This document shows, piece after piece, positions 1 through 6,828 of a stretch of 7,425 nucleotides of DNA. This DNA comes from Gemmatimonadota bacterium (GTDB taxonomy: Bacteria > Gemmatimonadota > Gemmatimonadetes > Gemmatimonadales > Gemmatimonadaceae). The notes under the pieces were generated by a model, which was given only the letters and a program-made list of their open reading frames with translations, did no database searches and was not told the origin of the DNA. The first letter of the stretch is position 1. Each line of letters begins with the position of its first letter. The position numbers and the translations under genes are program-made. The stretch lies in assembly GCA_003142495.1 (NCBI GenBank), contig PLMM01000086.1:483-7907 (forward strand), read 5' to 3'.

Positions 1-600
1 CAGGGCGAGATGGGCACGCGCGGCTCCGCGGAGCTGCGCGCGCGGGAAGCAAGCCGCGCCGCCGAGCTGCTCGGCGTGAGCGCGCGGGTGAATCTCGGGC
101 TCCCGGACGCGGGGATCACGAATACCCCCACCACGCGCGCGCAGCTCGTGCGCCTCATCCGCGAGTTTCAGCCGCGCGTCGTGCTCGCGCCGTCGATTAC
201 CGGCAAGCACCCCGACCATCGCGTGAGCGCCGAGCTGGTGACGGACGCATGCTTCCTCTCCGGGCTGTCGAAGATCGAGCCCGACGTGCCGCGCTTCCGC
301 CCCTTCAAGCTCCTCCACTCGCTCACCTATCGCGAAGACCCGGTGAAGCCGACATTCGTCGTCGACATCTCGGCAGAGTTCGAGCAGAAGCTGCTCGCGA
401 TCAAGGCATACGCGTCGCAGTTCGACGGCGCGACGCAGGCGGGTGAGGCTTTTCCGAATGGCGAGCCGCTCTACGACATCGTGCGGCATCAGGCGGCGCA
501 CTACGGCGCGCTCATTCGCGTGAAGTATGGCGAGCCTTTCTATACAGCCGAGACGATGCGGGTCGATGATCTGATGTCGCTGAACGTATCCACCTTCTGA
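1..600 (+). CDS. bshB1: BshB1-type bacillithiol biosynthesis deacetylase (PIG-L/LmbE family), 5'-truncated
   Basis: The frame is open from base 1 (Q-G-E-M-G-T-R-G-S...), so the true start lies upstream and the window holds about the last 199 residues. PIG-L/LmbE zinc enzymes remove the acetyl group from N-acetylglucosaminyl conjugates. BshB1 acts on GlcNAc-malate in bacillithiol synthesis, in the cytoplasm. Visible hallmarks are the GExGTRGS motif at the very start, an NLGLPD segment (about 88-105), the HPDH zinc motif (codons 208-219), a FVVDIS strand (about 355-372) and a YASQF segment near 409-423. These match BshB1 better than generic LmbE proteins. The N-terminal AHPDD zinc motif is outside the window, so catalytic completeness cannot be judged. 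The gene stops 8 bases before the DUF2723 gene, which suggests co-transcription. Another PIG-L deacetylase is the main alternative. Confidence 0.85.
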   Translation, partial: QGEMGTRGSAELRAREASRAAELLGVSARVNLGLPDAGITNTPTTRAQLVRLIREFQPRVVLAPSITGKHPDHRVSAELVTDACFLSGLSKIEPDVPRFRPFKLLHSLTYREDPVKPTFVVDISAEFEQKLLAIKAYASQFDGATQAGEAFPNGEPLYDIVRHQAAHYGALIRVKYGEPFYTAETMRVDDLMSLNVSTF

Positions 601-608
601 ACCTCGAA

Positions 609-2867
609 ATGCCACCTCGTGCACAACCGCGCAAAGCACCGCGCCGCGATCTTCAAGTTGCAGCGGAGCAGCGACCATCGTATGGCGTCGCGGCGATCGT
701 GTCGCTCATCATCTTCGGCCTTTACATCGCCACGCTCGCGCCGAACACCGCGATGTGGGACACGAGCGAGTACATCGCGGCCGCGAAGGTGCTCGGCATT
801 CCGCATCCGCCGGGGAATCCATTTTTCATCCTGATCGCGCACGTGTTCACGATCCTGCCAATAGGCGGGAGCGCGGGGACGAAGATCAACGTGCTCGCGG
901 CGGTGTGCAGCGCGGTGTCGGCGGGCACGTGGTTCCTCGTCGTCGAGCGCGTGTGCAGCTCGTGGCTCCCCGAGCGGTGGCAGCAGCGCGGCGCGGCCGC
1001 TGCGGCGGCGCTGCTCGGCGCGACGGCCTTCACGGTGTGGAATCAGTCCGTCGTGAACGAGAAGGTCTACACGGTGTCGCTCGCGTTCTTCGCGATCGTG
1101 TCGTGGCTGACGGTGCTCTGGTGCGACAACCCCGAGGGGCGCACGGCGGATCGGCTGCTCGTGCTGATCGGCTTTCTGATAGCGCTCGGCTACACGAATC
1201 ATCCGGCGGGCTTTCTCGTGGCGCCGGCGGTGATCGCAGCGGTGATGCTGCGGCGCCCGGCGACGCTCGTGCGCTGGAAGCTGCTGCTCGCGATCGCGGG
1301 GGCGTTCGCGCTCGGACTCACGCCGTTTGCGGTCGAGCCGATACGCGCGGGGCACTTCCCCGCCATCAACGAGGGTGAGGCGACCGGTTGCACGACGACG
1401 TTCGCGCTGTCGTGCACCTTCAACGCGACGGCGCGCAGCAGGCTCGCGGACAACATCAATCGCGTCCAGTACGGAAAGCCGTCGCTCGAAGACCGTCAGG
1501 CGTCGTTCCCGGCGCAGGTCGGAATGTTCTGGATGTACTTCGAGTGGCAGTGGCTGCGCGATCCGTACGACACGGCGCCGCGCGGGCTGCAGGGGATGCT
1601 CGCGGGGATCTTCCTCGTGCTCGGGATAGCGGGAGGCTACGCGCACTACAAACGCGATCGATGGTCGTTCGGCTTCTTCGGGCCGCTGATGTTCACGATC
1701 ACGCTCGCGCTGATCTTCTACATGAATTTCAAGTACGGCTACTCGCAGTCGCCGGAGCTCGGCAACACGGTGCCGCGCGAGGTACGCGACCGCGACTACT
1801 TCTATCTGTGGGGCTTCTCGGCGTGGAGTGTGTGGGCGGGGCTCGGCATCGTGCTCGTGTGGGAGCAGCTCGCCGCGCTGCTGTCGCCGGAAAGCGAAGG
1901 CGAGGCGGCGAAGATTCCGCGAAAGAACTGGCTGCTGACGACGCCCGTGTTCCTGCTCGCGATCATTCCGCTCATCACGAACTGGCGTGCGGCCTCGCGC
2001 CACGGCGACACGTTCACGCGCGACTGGGCCGCGGATGTGCTGAACAGCGTCGAGCCGTACGGTGTGCTCATCACCAACGGCGACAACGACACCTTCCCCC
2101 TCTGGTACGCGCAGGAAGTCGAGGGCGTGCGAAAGGATGTGACGGTGGCAGTGACATCGCTGCTGCGCACCGACTGGTACGTGCGCCAGATGATTCGTCG
2201 CCCCATCTATCCGTACGATGCGGCGAAGGGACCGGCGGTGTATCGCGGACGCTCGTGGCCGCTGCCGACGGGATCGCCGGTGACGCTGACGCTCGACCAG
2301 GCCGATGCGCTGCCGGAGGTCATCTCGCTTCCGCAGCCGCAGCTCTTCAAGAAGGATGCGATCGAGGCGGTGATTCCTGCCGGCGACTTCTTCAAGGATC
2401 AGATCATCGTGTTGCGCGTGATTAAGGACGGCTATCCGAACCGGCCGCTCTATTTCACATCCGGCTCCTATCCGCGCACGCTCGGCCTGAGCAAGTACGT
2501 GGCGAACCAGGGGCTCGTCTCGAAGCTCTTCCCCACACCGATCGTCGCGGACAAGCGCTTCGTCGAGATTCCCGGCTACGGCTTCTTCGACCTGCCGCGC
2601 ACTGACTCGCTCTGGAACAGCTACGCGGCTCCCGCGGCGCTGCTCAAGCGTGGGGAGTGGGTAGACAAGGCGTCGTCGGACATCCCGCTTCGCTACGTGA
2701 TCACCGCGGCGCTGCTCAGCGACATCTCGAAGTCGCAGGGGGATTCGGTGGCCGGCGCCAAGTATCTGCAGTCCGCCATCGCGATGGCTCGCGCGGCGCG
2801 CGTGGAGTCCGTGCTGGGCTTCTCGAAGGCGCCTCCCGCAGGTAACGAGGGCCCAGAGCGGCACTAG
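609..2867 (+). CDS. DUF2723 membrane protein, GT117 / TMEM260-like protein O-mannosyltransferase family
   Basis: This is a 752-residue polytopic protein. After a basic cytoplasmic N-terminus (about 1-24), a hydrophobic helix (about 25-44) leads to the signature LAPNTAMWDTSEYI (43-56) and IPHPPGNPFF (64-73), typical of DUF2723. The acidic D51 and E54 sit in the first extracytoplasmic loop, where GT-C glycosyltransferases keep their catalytic acids. Further hydrophobic segments lie near 92-113, 128-144, 154-171, 181-215, 225-242, 328-344, 354-372, 398-418 and 441-457. A soluble C-terminal part follows, including the conserved VLITNGDNDTFPLWY (about 486-500). Family knowledge: the eukaryotic relative TMEM260 is an O-mannosyltransferase, and bacterial members are common in Bacteroidota and relatives. 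The donor and acceptor here are unknown. The start at 609 is the only usable one before the first helix. No Shine-Dalgarno sequence is visible, so translation may be coupled to the upstream stop at 598-600. Confidence 0.85.
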   Translation: MPPRAQPRKAPRRDLQVAAEQRPSYGVAAIVSLIIFGLYIATLAPNTAMWDTSEYIAAAKVLGIPHPPGNPFFILIAHVFTILPIGGSAGTKINVLAAVCSAVSAGTWFLVVERVCSSWLPERWQQRGAAAAAALLGATAFTVWNQSVVNEKVYTVSLAFFAIVSWLTVLWCDNPEGRTADRLLVLIGFLIALGYTNHPAGFLVAPAVIAAVMLRRPATLVRWKLLLAIAGAFALGLTPFAVEPIRAGHFPAINEGEATGCTTTFALSCTFNATARSRLADNINRVQYGKPSLEDRQASFPAQVGMFWMYFEWQWLRDPYDTAPRGLQGMLAGIFLVLGIAGGYAHYKRDRWSFGFFGPLMFTITLALIFYMNFKYGYSQSPELGNTVPREVRDRDYFYLWGFSAWSVWAGLGIVLVWEQLAALLSPESEGEAAKIPRKNWLLTTPVFLLAIIPLITNWRAASRHGDTFTRDWAADVLNSVEPYGVLITNGDNDTFPLWYAQEVEGVRKDVTVAVTSLLRTDWYVRQMIRRPIYPYDAAKGPAVYRGRSWPLPTGSPVTLTLDQADALPEVISLPQPQLFKKDAIEAVIPAGDFFKDQIIVLRVIKDGYPNRPLYFTSGSYPRTLGLSKYVANQGLVSKLFPTPIVADKRFVEIPGYGFFDLPRTDSLWNSYAAPAALLKRGEWVDKASSDIPLRYVITAALLSDISKSQGDSVAGAKYLQSAIAMARAARVESVLGFSKAPPAGNEGPERH

Positions 2868-2924
2868 AAGCGGGAGCAGGGGCGGCGCCATTCCGCGGCG
2901 CCACCGAAACGTTAGCTTTTAGGG

Positions 2925-4094
2925 ATGCCCGCACCGGTCTACCTCGACCATTCCGCGACGACGCCCGTTCGCGCGGAAGTCTTTGCCGCGATGGAGCCGT
3001 TCTACGGCCCCAAGTTCGGCAATCCCTCCAGCATCCACAGGTGGGGACGCGAGGCGCGCGCGGCACTCGACGAGGCGCGTGAGCGACTCGCCGCAACGCT
3101 CGGCGCGCACTCGGACGAGATCGTGTTCACCTCCGGCGGCACCGAGTCCGACAACCTCGCGATCCTGGGTAGCTGGCGCTTGCTGCGCGACAAGAACGTG
3201 GGGAAGCGCGCCGTGGTCACGACGCCAATCGAGCACAAGGCGATTCTCGCGGCTAGCCATCAGGCCGCGCACGAAGGTGCCGAAGAGCGGATTCTGAGCG
3301 TGGATGGCGCGGGGCTCGTGCGACGCGAGAGCTTCGATGCGCTCGTGCGCGAGGACGTCGCGATCTGCTCGATCATGTGGGTGAACAACGAGATCGGGAC
3401 GATCCAGCCGATCGCCGACTTTGCACAGCGCGCGAAGTCGCGCGGCGTGCTCTTTCACACCGATGCGGTGCAGGCGTTCGGGCATATAGCGGTGAGCGCG
3501 AAGACCGCTCCGTTCGACATGCTGTCACTCTCCGGCCACAAAATCGGTGCGCCGAAGGGAATCGGCGCGATGTACATTCGTCGCGGCACGTTCGTGGAGC
3601 CGCTGCAATTCGGCGGCTCGCAGAATCGCGGCGTGCGCCCGGGCACGGAGAACGTCGCCGCGGCGGTCGCACTCGCGCGCGCGGCGGAGCTTGCGGTGGA
3701 GGAGCTCGAGACGGAGATGCCAAGGCTCGAGAAGATGCGCGACTATTTGCAGCGGGAGCTGGAGACGCGGATTCCGGATGCGGTGGTGAACGGCTTGGGT
3801 GCGCCGCGCGCGCCGCACATTTTGAACATCTCCGTGCCGGGAACGGACAGCGAGTCGATGCTGATGGCGCTCGACATGTCGGGTGTCGCGTGCTCGTCGG
3901 GGTCGGCGTGTCAGAGCGGGACGGTGGATCCATCGCATGTGCTCGAGGCGATCGGGGTGCCGCGCGAGCTTGCGATCGCGGCCGTGCGCATGAGCCTGGG
4001 CTCGTTGACGACGGACGCGTGCATCGAGCGGGTGGTGCAGCTCTTCCCGGCGCTCATCTCGAAGGCGCGGCGCCTCGCGGGCGTCGCGAGCTAG
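2925..4094 (+). CDS. Cysteine desulfurase (IscS/NifS class I, PLP-dependent)
   Basis: This 389-residue class V aminotransferase-fold enzyme converts L-cysteine to L-alanine and holds the sulfur as a persulfide. It opens with the family signature VYLDHSATTPV (5-15). It shows FTSGGTESDN (68-77), H104 over the cofactor, NNEIGTIQPI (154-163), HTDAVQAFG (178-186) with D180 and Q183, and the PLP lysine K206 in SLSGHK. The mobile-loop catalytic Cys is C329 in SSGSACQSG, the class I type; a second Cys (C323) lies six residues before it. The protein is slightly shorter than E. coli IscS (404) and close to the NifS/YrvO type. It ends 9 bases before mnmA, with its TAG stop inside the mnmA ribosome-binding region, so the likely job is supplying sulfur for tRNA thiolation. 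No IscU, IscA or regulator is beside it. The start at 2925 is fixed by homology; the only AGGG touches the ATG with no spacer. Confidence 0.95.
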   Translation: MPAPVYLDHSATTPVRAEVFAAMEPFYGPKFGNPSSIHRWGREARAALDEARERLAATLGAHSDEIVFTSGGTESDNLAILGSWRLLRDKNVGKRAVVTTPIEHKAILAASHQAAHEGAEERILSVDGAGLVRRESFDALVREDVAICSIMWVNNEIGTIQPIADFAQRAKSRGVLFHTDAVQAFGHIAVSAKTAPFDMLSLSGHKIGAPKGIGAMYIRRGTFVEPLQFGGSQNRGVRPGTENVAAAVALARAAELAVEELETEMPRLEKMRDYLQRELETRIPDAVVNGLGAPRAPHILNISVPGTDSESMLMALDMSGVACSSGSACQSGTVDPSHVLEAIGVPRELAIAAVRMSLGSLTTDACIERVVQLFPALISKARRLAGVAS

Positions 4095-4096
4095 GG
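4093..4096 (+). promoter_or_regulatory. Shine-Dalgarno of mnmA overlapping the upstream stop codon
   Basis: AGGG lies 7 bases before the mnmA ATG and shares its first two bases with the TAG stop of the cysteine desulfurase gene (4092-4094). Ribosomes ending the first gene therefore sit on the start site of the second, which points to translational coupling of the two products. Confidence 0.6.
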
Positions 4097-4103
4097 TTTT
4101 GCG

Positions 4104-5228
4104 ATGAGCCGCGAGCGTGTGCTCGTCGCGATGAGCGGGGGCGTGGACTCGTCCGTCGCCGCGGCGCTCTTGGTCGATCAGGGGTACGACGTGATCGGCG
4201 CGACAATGAAGCTCTTCTGCTACGGCGACGAGGTGTCCGATCGCCCGTGCTGCTCCCTCGACTCGATCGATGACGCGCGCCGCGTGTGCGAGAAGCTCGG
4301 CGTTCCGCATTACGTGCTGAACATGGAGGACGCGTTCGGCCGCGACGTGCTGCGGAACTTCGTGAGCGAGTACGCGCGTGGACGCACACCGATTCCGTGC
4401 GTGCGGTGCAACTCGTTCACGAAGTTTCGCGATCTGCTGGGGAAGGCGGACGCGCTCGACGCGAAGTGGATAGCGACGGGGCACTATGCTCGATCGCATG
4501 GTGGAGAGTTGTACAGGGGATTGGATCCCGCGAAGGATCAGAGCTACTTCCTGTGGGGAATCGATCGCGCGGTGGTAAGTCGGATGCTGCTGCCGGTTGG
4601 TGCGCTGACGAAGGCGGAGACGCGGGCGCGGGCACGGGCGTTGGGACTGCACGTGATAGCCGACAAAGCGGAGAGTCAGGACATCTGCTTCGTGCCTGGT
4701 GGGGATCACACCGTTGTTTTGGCGAAGCATCTCGCGGTCGGCGATGCGGCGCTATCGCGTGGGCCGTTCGTGCTGCGCGATGGTCGACAGGTTGGAGAGC
4801 ACGAGGGCTTCGCGCGATTTACGATCGGGCAGCGGAGAGGGCTGCCGGGTGGATACGCGGAGCCGATGTTCGTGACTGCGATTCGACCGGCGGATCGCGC
4901 GGTGGTGATTGGGCCGAGGGATGAGCTCTTGGGGAGCGGGATCATCGCGCGGGAGATGAACTGGCTCGTGGCGGACGCGCCGGGTGTGGGGGCGCAGGTG
5001 GAGGTGCAGATCCGGCATCACGCTTCGCCAGCGGCTGCGGAGATCGTGAGGGTTGAGGGGGACGAGATCGAGCTGGCTCTCGACGAGCCGGTGAGCGCGA
5101 TCTCGCCGGGGCAGTCGCTCGTGCTCTACAGCGGAGCGCGAGTGCTCGGGGGCGGGGTGATCGAGGCTGGGAGGGCGGTGGGAGGGATGAGGGTGGCGAG
5201 GGCGCAACTGCCGATTTTCGCGGCGTAG
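4104..5228 (+). CDS. mnmA: tRNA-specific 2-thiouridylase MnmA
   Basis: This is a 374-residue cytoplasmic enzyme that adenylates C2 of wobble U34 in tRNA for Lys, Glu and Gln and replaces the oxygen with sulfur. The N-terminal PP-loop SGGVDSS (11-17) binds ATP. ATGHYAR (124-130), DQSYFLWG (145-152), the thiolation cysteine C102 in PCVRCN and C195 in SQDICFVPGGD complete the catalytic set; the last two match E. coli Cys102 and Cys199 by motif. IGQRRGLPGG (241-250) marks the central domain, and a beta-barrel tRNA-binding domain follows. Length is normal. Extra cysteines are present: C39, C49, C50, C62, and C99, which makes a CxxC with C102. The ATG at 4104 is preceded by AGGG at 4093-4096 with a 7-base spacer, overlapping the stop of the desulfurase. 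This arrangement resembles the B. subtilis yrvO-trmU pair. Confidence 0.97.
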   Translation: MSRERVLVAMSGGVDSSVAAALLVDQGYDVIGATMKLFCYGDEVSDRPCCSLDSIDDARRVCEKLGVPHYVLNMEDAFGRDVLRNFVSEYARGRTPIPCVRCNSFTKFRDLLGKADALDAKWIATGHYARSHGGELYRGLDPAKDQSYFLWGIDRAVVSRMLLPVGALTKAETRARARALGLHVIADKAESQDICFVPGGDHTVVLAKHLAVGDAALSRGPFVLRDGRQVGEHEGFARFTIGQRRGLPGGYAEPMFVTAIRPADRAVVIGPRDELLGSGIIAREMNWLVADAPGVGAQVEVQIRHHASPAAAEIVRVEGDEIELALDEPVSAISPGQSLVLYSGARVLGGGVIEAGRAVGGMRVARAQLPIFAA

Positions 5229-5432
5229 AGTGAATGGACTAATGCGTTGAGCTAGTGGCGGACGTACGACGATTCATAGCCACGCTCTCAGTCACCGATC
5301 GAAGACCACCTGTATGGCGATCCTTGCCAAAAATTCTGTTTGATAAATCGAATTCTTTCGTCGAGATTTGCTAACCATTTTGAAGGCTCTCCTCCGAACG
5401 GGCGCAATAATTCTTGAGCGAACGAAGGATCC

Positions 5433-5455
5433 CTGCTGATTCGCCCGATCAGCGG
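5433..5455. repeat. Hairpin, 8-bp stem with one G-T pair
   Basis: CTGCTGAT-like left arm bases 5433-5440 pair with 5448-5455 around a 7-base loop (TCGCCCG); the pair 5434/5454 is a wobble. No T-run follows on either strand, so it is not a standard terminator. It lies next to a second hairpin at 5461-5485. Confidence 0.4.
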
Positions 5456-5460
5456 CGTAA

Positions 5461-5485
5461 TTCGGCCGGCGTTGAATCGGCCGAA
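5461..5485. repeat. Hairpin, perfect 8-bp stem TTCGGCCG/CGGCCGAA
   Basis: TTCGGCCG (5461-5468) is exactly complementary to CGGCCGAA (5478-5485) with a 9-base loop. It starts 5 bases after the neighbouring hairpin, so a transcript of either strand could form two consecutive stem-loops. No T-run follows. It may be a structured untranslated region, part of the mnmA 3' end, or an accident within the minus-strand remnant. Confidence 0.45.
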
Positions 5486-5654
5486 ATCGGGCCAAGTCCC
5501 AGGTAGTTCTTCTTTGAGCTCCAGAAGTTTGGACCGCGCGAATACTCATTCACTCGCAGCGCACGCGAGCAACGACGGAGTGTGGTACGACTCCCGTGCC
5601 TGGATCGTCGGGGCGCGCCGTCGCTGACCGGCCGCATCAACTGCCACCACTGTC

Positions 5655-5659
5655 AGGGA
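5655..5659 (+). promoter_or_regulatory. Ribosome-binding site for the GTG-started hydrolase
   Basis: AGGGA ends 7 bases before GTG 5667 and decides this non-ATG start. The next in-frame ATG (codon 17 of the protein) falls inside the signal-peptide core and would destroy it. Confidence 0.65.
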
Positions 5660-5666
5660 TCTAACC

Positions 5667-6773
5667 GTGCACCGCTCCACACGCCTCGCATTACTCGCAT
5701 CAGTCATCGCGTCAATGCTGAGCGCGTCGCGGACATCTGCCCAAGACCGCGACGCCTCCGGTGCGCCTGGCGACTTCGTCATGCGTGATTTCCACTTTGC
5801 GGATGGCTCCGTGCTCTCCGAGCTCCGCATTCACTACGTGACGCTCGGCGCGCCGCGGCGAGATGCCTCAGGCATCGTGCGGAACGCCGTGCTCATCCTG
5901 CATGGGACGACCGGAAACGGCGAGGGCTTTCTCAGACGGCAGTTCGCGGGCGAGCTGTTCGGCCCCGGCGACCTCCTCGACACGGCGACACACTACATCA
6001 TCCTCCCTGACGGCATTGGCACAGGAAAGTCGACAAAACCGAGTGACGGCCTGCACGCGCACTTCCCTCACTACGGCTACCACGACATGATCGTCGCGCA
6101 GCACCGTCTGGTCACTGACGGATTGCACGTGAACCACCTGCTCCTGGTGATGGGCACGTCGATGGGCGGAATGCAGACGTGGATGTGGGGAGAGGCATAT
6201 CCGGACTTCATGGACGGGCTCGTGCCGCTGGCGAGCGTGCCGACGCAGATCGCCGGCCGGAGCCGGATGATGCGCACGATGATGATTGACGACATCCGGA
6301 ACGACCCGGCGTGGAAGGGCGGCGACTATGTCACGCAGCCGCCCGGACTCACGGCCGCCGTGCAGTTGCTGTTCATGATGACGAGCAGTCCGCTGCAATT
6401 GCAGAAGCAGGCGCCGGCGCGCGACAGCGCGGACGCGTACATCCACCAGTACCTCGCGCGCACGGTCGCGAACGAGGATGCGAATGACTACCTGTACCAG
6501 TTCTCGGCGTCGTCCGACTACAACCCCGCGCCCGACCTCGAGCACGTTGTCGCGCCGGTACTCGCCATCAACTCCGCGGATGATCAGGTGAACCCGCCCG
6601 AGCTGGGACTGATGGAAAAGCTCATATCGCGCGTAAAGCACGGGCGCTACGTGCTCATTCCGATCAGCGACAGGACGCGAGGGCACGGCACTCACTCGCT
6701 GCCGGCAGTGTGGAAGGGGTATCTGGCGGAGTTCCTCTTCCAAATCGGTCGCGCGCGCGGAAAATCGCCTTGA
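5667..6773 (+). CDS. Exported alpha/beta hydrolase, MetX (homoserine O-acetyltransferase)-like family
   Basis: This is a 368-residue protein with a signal peptide: basic HRSTR, a hydrophobic core (about 7-20) and a likely cut after SRTSA (residue 25). The mature part has the alpha/beta-hydrolase fold. It shows LILHGTTGNG (76-85, oxyanion region), IILPDGIGTGKS (111-122), the nucleophile elbow GTSMGGMQ with S165, an acid at D306 in NSADDQVNPPE, and a His at H340 or H343 in RGHGTHSLP. The GxSMGGMQ elbow and domain order match MetX-like proteins. True MetX acts in the cytoplasm on homoserine, so export argues for an esterase, acyltransferase or other hydrolase of unknown substrate. No methionine genes lie nearby. 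The start is GTG at 5667, supported by AGGGA at 5655-5659 with a 7-base spacer and by the complete signal peptide that follows. Confidence 0.9.
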   Translation: MHRSTRLALLASVIASMLSASRTSAQDRDASGAPGDFVMRDFHFADGSVLSELRIHYVTLGAPRRDASGIVRNAVLILHGTTGNGEGFLRRQFAGELFGPGDLLDTATHYIILPDGIGTGKSTKPSDGLHAHFPHYGYHDMIVAQHRLVTDGLHVNHLLLVMGTSMGGMQTWMWGEAYPDFMDGLVPLASVPTQIAGRSRMMRTMMIDDIRNDPAWKGGDYVTQPPGLTAAVQLLFMMTSSPLQLQKQAPARDSADAYIHQYLARTVANEDANDYLYQFSASSDYNPAPDLEHVVAPVLAINSADDQVNPPELGLMEKLISRVKHGRYVLIPISDRTRGHGTHSLPAVWKGYLAEFLFQIGRARGKSP

Positions 6774-6796
6774 TGCGTTCACGGAATTCGAACGCA
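6774..6796. terminator. Hairpin in the convergent gap, possible bidirectional terminator
   Basis: TGCGTTC (6774-6780) pairs perfectly with GAACGCA (6790-6796) around a 9-base loop that contains the palindrome GAATTC. It begins directly after the hydrolase stop codon and lies between two convergent genes, where terminators are expected. Neither side has a T-run, so intrinsic termination would be weak; it may instead protect 3' ends. Confidence 0.4.
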
Positions 6797-6828
6797 CAGC
6801 CCACTCGAGACGCCATTCGCGAGCTCGC

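Larger units (their letters stand above)
5288..5545 (-). pseudogene. Possible remnant of a small gene (start-less open frame)
   Basis: On the minus strand, 85 codons run open from just after a TGA (5546-5548) to a TGA at 5288-5290. The peptide reads ...LKEELPGTWPDFGRFNAGRI, then TPLIGRISRDPSFAQELLRP, then FGGEPSKWLANLDERIRFIK and QNFWQGSPYRWSSIGD. It has balanced composition, an amphipathic C-terminal part and several Trp/Phe residues. This is unlike the Arg/Ser/Ala-rich shadow frames elsewhere in the window. There is no in-frame ATG or GTG; only CTG codons and one internal TTG could start it. I do not recognise the family. About half of third positions are G/C, unlike the flanking genes. It could be the 3' end of a decayed or transferred gene, or simply a chance frame in low-GC DNA. 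Confidence 0.3.
5229..5666. other. Intergenic stretch with reduced GC and no intact gene
   Basis: This 438-base gap separates mnmA from the exported hydrolase. Counting by hand, 5281-5460 has 88 G/C in 180 bases (about 49%), well below the neighbouring genes. The stretch holds two hairpins (5433-5455 and 5461-5485) and a minus-strand open frame without a normal start (5288-5545). It has an AT-rich patch around 5325-5385. I see no tRNA, no recognisable promoter hexamers and no clear rho-independent terminator for mnmA. The promoter of the downstream hydrolase should lie in its right-hand part, but I could not assign it. Confidence 0.6.

Noticed and set aside
1388..2425. Plus-strand frame of 345 codons in another phase within the DUF2723 gene
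   Set aside because: Ala/Arg-rich frameshifted product of a conserved gene, with no domain visible.
540..2891. Very long minus-strand open frame (783 codons) opposite the DUF2723 gene
   Set aside because: Its product is extremely rich in Arg, His and Glu with no recognisable domain, and it mirrors a well-recognised plus-strand family; long antisense frames are expected in GC-rich genes.
2882..2903. Repeated GCGGCGCCA with a GGCGCC stem between DUF2723 and the desulfurase as a terminator
   Set aside because: The stem is only 6 bp and the T-run (2917-2920) is 14 bases further on, so an intrinsic terminator is not supported.
3525..4730. Minus-strand frame of 401 codons across the desulfurase and mnmA
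   Set aside because: It spans two strongly conserved plus-strand genes and has Arg/His-rich composition without motifs.
5324..5347. Possible promoter TTGCCA ... GATAAA in the AT-rich patch
   Set aside because: The spacer is only 12 bases, too short for a sigma-70 promoter, and no gene start follows closely.
5292..5549. ATG-started minus-strand frame of 85 codons in the intergenic region
   Set aside because: It has a start codon, but the peptide is Arg/Gln-rich and unstructured; the overlapping start-less frame (5288-5545) looks more protein-like. Neither is proven.
5229..5666. tRNA, riboswitch or attachment site in the long gap
   Set aside because: No cloverleaf pattern, CCA end, flanking direct repeats or recognisable riboswitch core could be found by eye.
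5868..6797. Minus-strand frame of 309 codons opposite the exported hydrolase
   Set aside because: Shadow of the hydrolase gene; composition is dominated by Arg, Val and His, and no family features are seen.
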